Positions 1 to 11,442 of a DNA stretch of 64,000 nucleotides are shown piece after piece. The translations under genes and the position numbers were made by a program. Below the pieces are notes generated by a model. It was not told the DNA's origin, did not search any database, and saw only the letters and a list, made by a program, of their open reading frames with translations. This DNA is from Cruorifilaria tuberocauda (lineage: Eukaryota; Nematoda; Chromadorea; Rhabditida; Onchocercidae): contig JABVXU010000122.1 in NCBI GenBank assembly GCA_013365365.1, forward strand, positions 1 to 64,000, written 5' to 3'. How positions within the stretch are numbered: the stretch's first letter is position 1; each line of letters starts with the position of its first letter.

Positions 1-2491
1 AGTTTGCTTACTTACGAATAGAAAGAAAGACTGTCACGGTCAAAGAAGATCGTCGACAATAACAGGAAAGAAAGAATAACTCTAGAAGAATACTATTGTC
101 GCGGTTAAAGGAAATCGAAGACAAGTGTCTTGTCGATATTCATAAATGCTCATAGTTCGAAAGCATCGAATATTTTTAAAAAATGAGCTAATTCTTAACA
201 ATAACTGTAACCCTAAAATTCCTTCAGCAGTATCGATGGATTATGAAATTAAATTACCATTTACATAAAACATTAACTTCGGGGTTTAAAAAATTTATTG
301 CTATTAAATTTTGCGCAATAACTCTTTGAAATTGATCGTAAATGTTTTGAAATTAATTTGAGAATTATTAAACTCTATGATAGCTTTTGCACATTTTTGG
401 CAAAGCCTATATTTGCAATTGAGTTATGCGAAAATCCATGCTTTTCATATATTCGAATTTTCTGATCAACTATTTCAGATTATCTATCTGTTTCAGTTTG
501 ATAACGGGAAGCTAATCGATAATGGAGATTATTATTTTCCTTCAAAGCATTTTCATATCAAAATATCTAACTGAATAATATTTTTAATTATCACATCACT
601 GTTAAGCAAATGAAGCTTCAAATTGCATTCAGAAATCATTTGTGAAGTTACAATTTTAGAATTATTTGCAAAGCAATTTTCATTCGAATCCTTTGCTTTC
701 TTTCCCAATTTAAAATAATTGAAAAGTGAAATTTGAATGAACTGATTTTGCTTCTTTCATCTATTACACATCTATCCAAAGAAAATAAAGTAAATTGTCG
801 ATCATACACTGTCCAATCTTGCTGTTTGAAATATACTTTCTGATTAATTAATCGAAAAAACATTGTGCAGGAAAATAATTAAATAGATTTAACCTTTTCT
901 ACTTTTGAACTTATATGTGTCATATCATTATGATTAAACGAAAAGTATTATTTTTCGAATTTTAATTGATAGACTAGAACTCGATAATTATCACTAGCAT
1001 TATTAAAGATTCTATATTTCAATCAATAAGTGTCATTTCTACATTGATGTAATAAAAATTTGATACTGATTTTATTATTTTAATATTATCAAGAAATATT
1101 TCAATTAGACATTCCTTATACCTCAAAATTTTCAAAAATCTTATTGACAGTTATTTCAATACCGTAAACTGTACACTTAAATTCTAAGGTATACAAAAAC
1201 ATATTTTACATCGGAAATGAAAAGATTTTTGAAAACAAAAAGAAAAGATAAGAATATTTTAAGTATTTTCAGGTCTAATTTTGCCATATAATTTAATAAT
1301 GCTGAAGATTACTAAATTTATAAAAATGTCGAAAAATTATAAATGCTTCGAATAAAATTTGCAATTTCAAAACTTAGTGAAAATAATTCCTTCGAAATTC
1401 CATTTATATTCCTATTTACAACCATAAACTGATCTCTGTATTCCATTTGGTAGTTTACATCTCAAACTTTTACCATGTCAATTTGAACCTCACAAAAATA
1501 AGATGCTCATGAAGAAAACAACATTTCTCTTGGGAATTCCACTGCTTATTTTTGGAAATTTTCTCAATATTTGACTCGTTAACCAGACCTTTCAAGTGAT
1601 AAAGATAAGTTTCGGATTTAAAAGAAGCACTCCATTTTTTGTTTCTCTTAGTTCCAAAATTTACATCAATACGCATCTTTTCTTGAAATCCCATTTTTCA
1701 AAATGTCCAAATAGCTTTTCCCATTTTTCTTGTTTAGAAATGAAAAAAGAATTTCCATTCCCCAAAAAAATTTTTGTGGTTAGAGTGACAATAAAATCAC
1801 ATTATTTCTTCCATTGTTTTTTCCATTAATCTTTGAAAGTTTTGGTCAATAGTTGCACAGCTCCAGTCTGCATACTTTCTTTAAAAATTTCATTGAATAC
1901 AGAAAGTTTTACTTTTCATCTTACACATTTTACAGTGTTATTTTCAAATTTCTAAAAAACGATAAGTCCATGCTGGTAAATCAAATTTCATTATCGCAAG
2001 AAGAAGCTAATAAAAAAAGAAAAGTATTTCAAATGGCGAGCATTCTTTGAATTCCATTTTCAGAAATTGACTATAAAAAGAGTTTGCTAAAAGGGTAGAG
2101 TATGAAGTGCTCAAGAAATTTAAAGCCAATTAAGGTGATATGTTAGATGTATTCCCGAAGAGAGAAATCGAATCGCCATATTCTTGAGCATATAAATTCT
2201 ATTGACTTCTGAATTAATTATAGTTAAGAGGGACGGGATTGAAGGACTGGACGGAAAATGGATCGGTCATCCATGAATAATAAGTAACAAGTTATAACTC
2301 CTCAATCTTTTTCCATCAAGGTTATCCAGACAGTTTTTTTAGCTATCGCATTAATTTGGCACTGTATTGATTCTAATTGGAAATAAATATCTCAAGCTTC
2401 AAGTCTAAGCCATAAAACAGTGTGATGTTGCTGGCCAAGCAAAGGATAATTTGTTGTCTACTAGTCATTTTCAATGTTCAGGAACAATTTA
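1..2491. other. Gene-free AT-rich stretch
   Basis: Only short open frames of low-complexity composition occur here, with no family motif and no consistent exon chain. I see nothing that can be supported as a gene. Confidence 0.5.
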
Positions 2492-2565
2492 AATAAGGAA
2501 GTAAATAAATAATAAGTAAATAAGTGATAAGTAAATAAGTAATAAGTAATAAGTAATAAGTAATG
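2492..2565. repeat. Degenerate (AATAAGT)n-type simple repeat
   Basis: A run built from variants of aataagt, gtaaataa and ataagtaat. The register drifts between 7- and 8-base units. It lies just upstream of the retroelement relic. Confidence 0.7.
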
Positions 2566-2860
2566 TTTGACTTTCATTTACTTCGTCTTCTTCTAATGTG
2601 ATAAGACTGATTAGAATTATCGGATCACATTTTTATGACGAGTTATTTTTATGATCGATTTGAAATGGAGTAATAATATCAATCAGAAATTGCTTCATTA
2701 ATTTCATCAGATTGATTTCAGCTATTGGACATCCGTTTTTGGTTATTATTTCTCTAATGTAGCCAGATTGCTCAGGAAATGAGAATGCTGACAATGCTAT
2801 TATCATCTGAAACAACTAATGAATCGCTCTAAAAACGAGATTTAAATTAATAGAGCTTCA

Positions 2861-4260
2861 ATGAATATGCGAGGATCCTCCTCATCACTTTATTTAGGAA
2901 AAGAATCCAACAGACGTCAGGATCAGAAATTCACTACGGCCATTATTCGAATAAACTTGAGACCTAGGATCGATAAGGAGATGAAAAAGAGAACAGTCTC
3001 ACAATTTGTAACTTCTCAATATGATCCACTGGGATTTCTAGACAATACAATTTGTTTCTTCAAAATTTACGGAAGAAAAATAATTCTTGGATCTATAACT
3101 GAGAAAGATAAATAAAATAGGAATCCCTTATATCGGAGTGGCCAACAACTGTGAAAGAACCACCACATTTCATAACAAACTTTTAAATATAAGTGCAAAT
3201 CGATGTTTTTATTGATAGTTCGGATTTCGCATATGCAGCTGCCATAATGCCATTCAAAAAAGAGAAACATTTCTTGTATTTTCTAAATCTCGAATCCCGA
3301 AAGTATGGCTACACCTCGATTTGAACCGTTAGCAATATTTACTGGAGTATGAATTTATAAAATTGATAGTGAAATAAAATTTAACGCGGATGTAAGGCTC
3401 TCAACTAAGAAAAATCGATTGAAAATTAGCAGAAATGGATACTGGTCAGACAGGCGGAATTCAGTTAAACTTAAGTAGACAAATGGAATCTCTGTTATAT
3501 TAAAATAAAATAATTATGAAGATCAAAAAATCGATGAGAGAATTCAGATTCGATGAAAGTCATAAACATCCGATCCAGCTCCGAATGCATAATGAATGAT
3601 AGAATTCTTCATAAACGAAAACATGAACAATTAAATTATGCCGGAAGTATCACTACACTATCAAAGACAAAGTAAATTTTGGTTCCCAAAAGGAAAAACA
3701 GAAATTAAGCTGATTATAAGTAAGTGCACAGCATATAAAAGATGGATTTCCAAACAACTGAAACTACCTGTCATACTAACTTTTCAGCAAATCGAGTTAA
3801 TTACTCCAGAATTTTCGATTAAGTGGGATGACATCATTTGAACCGCCTTTTAATCAAAGATGATATTGTAGCAACAAAATGATAGATCGTGTTACTCACT
3901 CATTTTATCACAAGAATAGTGAACCTATACCAGTGTAAAGTTCATCTATTCTAAAAAAGTTTATAGCTCGACGTGGACAGCTGTTCATACGGAAAGGAAC
4001 AGTGAAGTAAACGATTCCAGGACGGAAAGGGGAATGATCGTGAAAAACTTAGTCTTAGAACGAATGAATCTACGAAAAACTAGTTGGACTGACGAAAAAG
4101 GCAACCAGAAAATCTGCAGGAATTATGAGAAGAGAATGGATATTATTAATGGATGAAATCGAAGGCATTTTTAATAACAGAACACTGACTCATGTGAGTC
4201 ATTTTCATGAATATATCAAAAAACGAACTCATCAAATACTAGCTTAGAAGCTTAAATAGA
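2861..4260 (+). mobile_element. Decayed BEL/Pao LTR retrotransposon fragments (pol)
   Basis: Three separated pieces lie in the order expected for a BEL/Pao polyprotein. About 2861-3115 carries a motif reading TVSQFVTSQYDPLGFL, which matches the conserved SxYDPLGF segment between reverse transcriptase and the A17 peptidase/RNase H part. About 3638-3841 reads WFPKGKTEIKLIISKC followed by YKRW, as in the zinc-binding integrase N-terminus of these elements, which usually has CxxC then RxW. About 4130-4215 reads MDEIEGIFNNRTLTHV, the integrase segment that normally ends in NxRPLTYV. The intervening sequence is full of stops and shifts, and I found no LTRs, gag or intact protease. This is an old dead copy. 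Family assignment rests on remembered motifs. Confidence 0.7.
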
Positions 4261-5304
4261 CTCTGAGAGATATGGAAAGATGAAGATCTGATCAGTTTTA
4301 GAGAAAGAACTCAAAGGGAACACATTTCCTTTAAGATATTAGAAAAAAAAAACTTTCCAAGGAGTAGTACTAATCAACGAACTAGAAGCTCCTGAATTAC
4401 GGAAGCGAGGTCGTATGAAGAGAATAAGCCGGAAATGCTCTAATCAAAATATGGAATGGAAAAATTCTTAATAAAGTTGAAAGAGGCGAGGAAGAAGGAA
4501 ATTTTTGATGAACTTATTTGCAAAATAAATACAGAACAACCAGGAAGGCATTATCCGAACACGGATTACAGATTATTTCTGATTCATTGATCATCATGGA
4601 TGAAACATCAAACGAATCCTTCCTTTTCTTTGGCCCTTCTTCTTTATGATATTGCTTAATCATTCCGTTATCTATTTGAATATCTCGGAAAAGCCGAAAT
4701 CATATAAAAGGAAATGTTAACGATGTTGGGAAGTCTTTTATAAATATGCTCAGTTAAAGCAGTTGCATGCTTTGTTTTACCTCAGTTTACTGTCACTTCG
4801 GTTTTTATTTCATTATCTTCCTCATTGCTTTAACTTTAATATTTCATCACCATCACTTTTAAGGGATGACGCAGGGTTCACCATTCTACACAGTTCGCAT
4901 GTTTCAATCAATTTATATACCACATGACTTAGTTTTTGTGCTGCATCGATTTACCATTGGATAAGAGCTTTGAGCTTATCTTTTTACGATTGGAGAAAAA
5001 CGTCTATGGGCGGTATCTGGACCAGATTTGACAAAGTTATCCTTCTTAACTAATTGCTGCTACTAGCAGTTCTGAATGAAGCACTAATGTCGACATGTAG
5101 AACAAGCAAAGAACTCAATTTTCACTCAACTGTGGTATAATTCAACGTGTCTAAATTACTTGTCTGTGAATCCCAAATTTAAAAAAGTTCACGACAACAT
5201 ATAAAAGTAATATCCCTTTCACTTACTTCACGTCTACATTATATTCCACTTATTTTTCTTTTGAACGTCTGATTGTCACTCACGTTTTCATGACAAAGAT
5301 TCCT
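4261..5304. other. Gene-free stretch between retroelement relic and fold-back repeat
   Basis: Part of this may be further retroelement debris, but no motif can be read. Nothing else is supported. Confidence 0.4.
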
Positions 5305-5690
5305 TGACATGCACTGATCTTCCATTACCAAATCAAGGCGATTTCTACCACCAAAAGCCCCTCCCAATCTCGAAGAATCTTCCACCACAATTATTTGATT
5401 CTTTCTCTTTCTCAGTCACGAATTTTTCAATTTCTAATCTAATTTGTATTCCAGCTGTATTCTCCTTGATTTATAATGCATCATCTTCCAGCATCATCCA
5501 GTACTCACTAAAAGTGCGCTAGAAATCGAAGAGAAGAAAGCTTAGCGAGCACAAACTGAAATTCCATTGAAAATTGGAAAACGTGCGACTGAGAAAGAGA
5601 GGGAATCAAATTGTTGCAGAAGATTCTTCGGGATTGTAAGAGATACTTCTTGGTTGACTGAGATATCCTTGATTTGGTGTTGAGAAGTTA
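5305..5690. repeat. Long imperfect inverted repeat (fold-back)
   Basis: The left arm (about 5305-5475) and the reverse complement of the right arm (about 5520-5690) align over most of their length. Shared blocks, read on the plus strand of the left arm, include accaaatcaagg, cgaagaatcttc, atttgattc and tctctttctcagtc. The loop is only about 45 bases. Arms of this length with a short loop suggest a fold-back or MITE-type element, or a tail-to-tail duplication. No transposase lies nearby. Confidence 0.65.
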
Positions 5691-6768
5691 GATTAAATAA
5701 TCAAACTTATTTTCAATAATGGTCTTCTTATTCAGTATTTTCCCCCTCACTGATTAGTAAGGCAGAAAATGGTGAACATCCGACAGATCTTTCTGAAATA
5801 GCAAATGATTCGATTAATAAAATGTAAGGCTTATTTGAAATCTAATTTTAGAGTTAGTCTAAAATTAAGCAAAAATTGAAATTGTTCGACGTTTAATTGA
5901 GAGTTTCATTTACGAGTAGTGCTGTGTTAAGTTTCTAAGACTGAACTGAACTGCATGATTAGTCTCCAAATTATGGTCTTCCAATAAACTTCAAATTACA
6001 AAATCTAATTACATTAATTCTATCGCTTCAATGAAAAATCAGAAAAAACGGATGAGATGAAATGCGACTTCTTCAATAAGTTAGTGAATCTTTGACTGCA
6101 TTAAAAAACTCATTCTGTTGAGCTGATCGAAGAAGATCGCATCGATTGAAAATCTTATAATGAACAGTAGCGTCATTTCTTCCGACACAATTCCAGGAAA
6201 CTGGATTCAAAGGCTTAGGAAGAGTATATATATTTTATTTGAGATAATTATTTCCTTCATTTTAAACTGTTGCGAATTTACCCAAATTTCTTCATTTTAC
6301 TGCTAACATTATATTGTTCAATGTTTAGTTTTTGGTGCTTGATTCAGTCAATTTTTTCTTGAACTTTTGTACTTTTGTATTTGAAAAGAATGTTTATGAA
6401 TGCTCGAAGATTTGCATTTGTTGTATTAAATTTCTGGTAGTTAGCATTGTTTTCAACGTAATTAATTTATGGACGAAAGATGATGCTAGTCGTAACTCAA
6501 AGCATTTCATTTTTTTGCAAATTCATCCCTTTCTTTATTGTTCATAAATTCATTTTTCGTTTTCCAAAGGCGAGAATTACATTTAAGTAGAAGGAGACCT
6601 GAAATGTCAATTAAATTTATCATCAAATAGAATTTGAAAAACTTAAGTTTTTGAAAATTTTAGGAATTTTAAAATTTCAATATTTATACTCTGTTCAAAC
6701 AAAGTTTTCAAAATAAGTGGAAAGGCATTCAAATATTACTGCGTATAATTAGAAAAGTAATTGCTTAA
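5691..6768. other. Gene-free upstream region of the Cys-loop-like gene
   Basis: AT-rich with short frames only. The last few hundred bases presumably hold the promoter of the gene that starts at 6769, but no specific site can be named. Confidence 0.4.
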
Positions 6769-8388
6769 ATGTTATCATTATTGTTATTGCTTTTAACAAA
6801 TGGTTGTTCTTGCAATGATACTCCTCCATTCGTTATCGATCGAGTTACAAATGAGGTGGAATTCTCAGACTTATTGCTGGGATACAATTATGATCATGCC
6901 GGTAATCGTTCCGTTCAAGTATGTTAACACTATTTCCTTACAGCATTAACTCTTTTCGAAGTAGAAAATGTACTTTATGATATCAAAATCGTAATGCATA
7001 TTGTATTTCTTGTTTGGAAAGATCATTTACTTCTTATATTTCAGAAAAAATTTCGAATTTGAGGAGGATAAGTTTCTGAGGAAAGTTAAGTTTCTGAGGA
7101 TTTGAGGAAGATAAGCACTTCTAAAATTAAATTTTTCGTAATAGCAATATATTTTAATATTGTTTTCATCAAAAAGATAATTTAATATTTTGGATTATAT
7201 TCCTTGAATGATTGAATGATAAGTCGTAAGTGTTTCAAATAATTTCATCCATTTATCACTGTTTTATCTATTTTAGGTGATGATAAGTTTTGCACTACGT
7301 CATGTTATTCTTCATCCTGACGCAGTTTCCTTATCATGTGAAATTTACCAAAAGTGGCGGGACTTACGTCTTAAATATAATGGAATTAAATCCGTTACTG
7401 TAAGTGCTTCATTTTTGGTAGAATTCAAATAACGAAAATTTTTGAATTTTCACAAATTGCTTTCTTTTTTCAGATTCCGAAGGGTCTGAAAATTTGGAGG
7501 CCTGATACAAACTTTTTTGAATCAGTTACAACGTATGGAGCAGAATCACTTCGTTTATACGCTGATGGTACTATTTGTTGGAAGCAGCGGGTCACTTTGA
7601 CATTTCCTTGTACTTCGAATTTTTCTTTCAAGCGAGTAAGAAAGAATCTCTAACTCTATCTGAAAGTAAAAAAAATATTTGCTTAAAAATAAGTATTTAG
7701 CAAGTAAGATGTACAGCTGATCTAGGTAAATAATTTTGCGTTACCTTTATGTAAATAAATTTTAACGGGTTAAAATTGTTCAATAGTTAATTAAGTCCAT
7801 AGTTAAATAATAATTTAATGTTATTATTTAATTGTAGTATGATCAACTTAAGAATATTGAATTGGGAAGAGTAATTTTTCAGAATAAAATTACTGCATAA
7901 ATAGGGCAATAACATTTCATAGTGGTATTGCTAAATCCAATTTTCTGTATCGAATAGAAATGGAATTTCACGTGGAAGTTTCTTTCATTCGCACTAATTT
8001 GATTCATTTGTATCCAACTGAAAAAAAAATGTTCAATCTATTAGCTGCCAGGAAGAATTTTCAAAACATTAAACAGAGATATCTGGAGAAAAGATTATCT
8101 GTGATTCATAAGTGACGAGTTTTTCAGAATGATTTATTAGCGCTGAACTGTTCGTTGATTGTTAGAAGTTTCGATAATTCAGGAGCAGAATCAATAATAT
8201 ACAAAGTGCGTGATATAATGTTACCATCGAATTCAGTGAATCCGTCATATATAAACCTCACCATGAATTATACAATTACAACAGTTGAGGAAATTGCGCT
8301 AAACGGTGAATCAATAATTCAAACTGTCATACATTTCCTTATTGAATCAAATCAAATTATTCGATCTTTTAATGGAACAGAATTTTAG
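6769..8388 (+). CDS. Secreted Cys-loop receptor ligand-binding domain protein, no transmembrane region
   Basis: The exons join as 6769-6918, 7277-7399, 7474-7635 and 8128-8388, all in phase 0, giving 231 aa. The protein opens with a hydrophobic leader (MLSLLLLLLTNGCSC). It then carries the signatures of a pentameric ligand-gated channel extracellular domain in order: KWRDLRL (family WxDxRL, loop D) near residue 80, IWRPDTNFF (WxPDxFF, loop A) near 97, CWKQRVT near 127, then a Cys-loop beginning FPCTSNF and closing at NCSLIVRS. The loop has 15 residues between cysteines instead of the family's 13. The protein ends after what should be the last beta strand, where the M1 helix would start. A stop and an AATAAA-like signal near 8402 follow, and no membrane helix is encoded before the next feature. 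I infer a soluble, acetylcholine-binding-protein-like molecule. A degraded or misassembled channel gene is the alternative. Ligand unknown. Confidence 0.7.
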
Positions 8389-8599
8389 CAAAACATACAA
8401 AAATAAAACTTTCATGAATTCTGAACTTGCAACATCTGTTTCGAAGTGCTCTGAGACTTAAAATTAACTATTATTCGAGATTTTGGAGAAGCTTATGGTA
8501 ATAAGATGATTTACGGCTCAAATTTATTGATTCAAATTTCTTGCAAATTTTTAATTAATTATCCACCTGTAAAAGCCTTAAATATAAAATAAATTGACC

Positions 8600-11062
8600 A
8601 TGCGTAGAGGAATTTTGTATCTCACAGTAACTTCAGTTTATATCATAATCATATCATGGTCAACAAATCTTCTGGAGAATGATCTGAAAAATCTCCGTCA
8701 AGAAATCATCAAAAGCAAACAATTTGATGCTAATTCAAGATTACCATTTACATATGCCGAATATTCCATCGAACAGTTTCAATGAAAACACTTTTTAGAA
8801 GAATTAGCGGGTAGATATGTTGATAAGGTTGTAAAGTGGATCAGAAATGACCCAAACTTCAATGAGATTCTGGAAAATTGGGAAAAAAACGAAGATCAGA
8901 TGAATCAGTTTGATCGGTTGAATTTGAATTTAGATTTTGAGATTGTTAGAGAAAACGATCAATATTCGAAATTTAGAAACTATTCAGAAACAGAATTTAC
9001 TTTCGAAGTGGAAAAAATCAAAAAAATTTGTGAGTGCTTCGAAATTACTCCTTTTGTAGCCTTTCTTAGTGCATTCACTTCATCTTTACATGAATTATCT
9101 GGCACAAATCAACTAATTGTAAATGTGCCATTCGCTAACCGCTCTTTTAAAAACAATATTATACGCAGTTTTCTGAACTATTTACTGATAAATGATACAC
9201 AGATCGCTTCAGAGAGGGCTGATACTATCAGTACTATTCCAGGAGAAAACATGGATAGATCAATGAATCCAACAAAGTTTCAAAGTATCAAAGTTTCTGT
9301 ATTCAATCGGCAAACGGAAACAACTCTTTTACCTAGATTTATGAAGAAATATATCAAAAACATTAATGAAACAGTGAATGTAATTCGTCAATTCGAGCAG
9401 GTGTCGTTTATTACACTTCTAAAATTGATTCGAATCAAATTGAAAAAGCTGAAATCACCGGATAATGAAGTGATGAATCGTCTTCATAAAACTGTATTTT
9501 TCAATTTTTGCTACAGATTAGAAGAAAATTGTGAATCAGCACTAAGGAAAGGAGAAACTCAAGCGCCGATGGATTGTATTCATGAAATTGAAATAGAAAT
9601 AGATTGTTTGAAAAGCTATTATTGTTATAGAATCAGAATGAAAAATAGTAAAAATTTTCGCAAACGTATCTTGGCATTGCGTCAGCGAATGATTTCCTTT
9701 TTACAACAAGCGTCAAATGATTCTGACATCCAAGAAATAGCAAAAGATGAAACACAGCTTGGAGAAAATGGGCAGGAAGCGATGAAGAAATCTTTTAAAC
9801 ACTTTATAAATAATTATGAAGGAAACGAAGCTATTGACTTAAAGTTGAGAAGAATTTGGAGTGAATGTTTGAAGAAAAAATGGATTGAAAATGATGATGA
9901 CTTCTGCCTAGAAGGTGGTGCTTCATTGCTTACTCTCAAATTAAGACATCTTATTGAATCAGAATTGAAAATTCATATTGAACTTGAAGAAATATTTACA
10001 TACAGCATATTCGCAAAATTAAGCAGTTTATTGCAGAAACGATTTATCAGCAGCAATCATTCTTTCCAAAATAACAATCAGATTTATGAATTCTGAATCT
10101 AAAAGAAACAATGATCTAATCTCACAGAAGCATGACATTGCAGAAGAAATGGAAATTTTGAGAACATCTAGGAATCGAACAACAATTCGATTGTTTCATC
10201 AAAGCGAATCAAATAACAGTGTCACAGAAGATGGAATTTGTTTTTTTCCACGCACTCGTTGGTGGCGTGACATGGACATATGCAGCAGTGATACGAAAAT
10301 TAATTAGAAGCCTATCAGGTTCATTCAGATAATTGGTGTTGAACACCCTGATAGCTTTTCTCGAAATTATTCAAGGAATCCCAAATTTTATCGCTCCATT
10401 GAATGTTTGTGTTGCGAATATATTGGTGATCATATGTGTGAAGTAAAAATACGCATATTCATCGGTGCATCATTTGATGCTGTTTTGGCTTATCAATGTG
10501 CTATACAACTACAACAGGAAGGTAAATTCTTATTGTTTAGATCTATAAATTTTCTAACTTCGATTTATAAAAGATAAATCGATAGAAGATATTTCCTTGA
10601 AATATTTTGGAAACTAAATTAACTGGGAAGAATAACGGAAATTTATTGTCCAGTAATGAACAATGATAATAAAATTTATACGGCGCTACCACTAATTTCA
10701 AATGTCCTATGCATCAAAAGGAAAATTATAAAAATCTTTGCAACTTGTCAATCCAAAACGTTATTTTAGGTATTCACATAGATGATATAATATCAATTGA
10801 TGGAACAGCACACTGCCGTAGTCAAATGTTGTTTTATGAGGAGCGTCGCCAGCAGATCAATAAAATTGTGGATTATCAAACGGGTGGCATGAAAATCGAG
10901 AGTGAACTACTGGAGGCAATGGTCGAGAACGCTTGGGAGTTGCTGAAAATGATGCGTATTTATGACCCCCTTAGAAATTCGGAAATTCCTTCTCGACCTA
11001 ACGTAACCCTCCTTAAATCATCCAAAAAAATTTTTAAAGATGAGACGATTACGGATGGATGA
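8600..11062 (+). pseudogene. Broken terminal C-PCP-TE region of a nonribosomal peptide synthetase
   Basis: Open frame 8600-10093 is interrupted by one in-frame TGA at 8783-8785. It encodes the second half of a condensation domain (ITPFVAFLSAF, then NVPFANRSF and FLNYLL) and a peptidyl-carrier domain near 9840-10030 whose attachment motif reads FCLEGGASLLTL, keeping the phosphopantetheine serine. Frame-shifted thioesterase pieces follow: FFHALVGGVTWTYAAVIRKL, then IIGVEHPDSFSRNYS, then IFIGASFDAVLAYQ, where family GxSxG has Asp for the last Gly. A clean GT-AG intron (10522-10769) joins QQEG to IHIDDIISIDGTAHC and the thioesterase tail. The condensation HHxxxDG motif is not recognisable, and no adenylation domain is present. 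Frame changes fall near 10090, in a T7 run near 10245, and near 10320. Nematodes have hybrid PKS/NRPS genes that make nemamides; this looks like a decayed relative. Confidence 0.75.
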
Positions 11063-11442
11063 ATCTTTGTTCTAGAACTATCATAGATAGTTTTCACACG
11101 ACACGATGCTCCATAACCGTAATATTGGTACGATTATTGAGATCATCTTACGAATTACTCAGAAGCTAAACAAACGATCTTAATAAACTTCTTATCCAAG
11201 CTAATTAATTGGATAAGAAGTTAATTAATTTGCTGAAATACAGGTGGATCTTCAACAGAGGAATATCTTTTTCCGTTTCTAAAGCTGAATATATATCGAC
11301 TACCTAAGCTGTCCTCCATATTTTTACTGAATTTCGTGAACAAACTGCTTTTGTTTTGGATTGATATTTATTGCAGTATAAATACAGCAAATATATGGAA
11401 TAAGCAAATCTTTCGTAAAAACATATTTCAAAGAGATAATAT
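11063..11442. other. Spacer between convergent features
   Basis: About 380 bases between the end of the synthetase relic (plus strand) and the 3' end of IST1 (minus strand). It contains a short inverted pair, ataagttcttatcc-like around 11187-11222 (cttcttatcc versus ggataagaag). No gene is seen. Confidence 0.4.

Noticed and set aside
1..2100. Short frames of 60-80 codons on both strands
   Set aside because: Low-complexity AT-rich composition, no motif, no splice chain.
8389..8599. Missing membrane helices of the Cys-loop protein just downstream
   Set aside because: No hydrophobic helix is encoded in any plus-strand frame before the peptide-synthetase relic begins.
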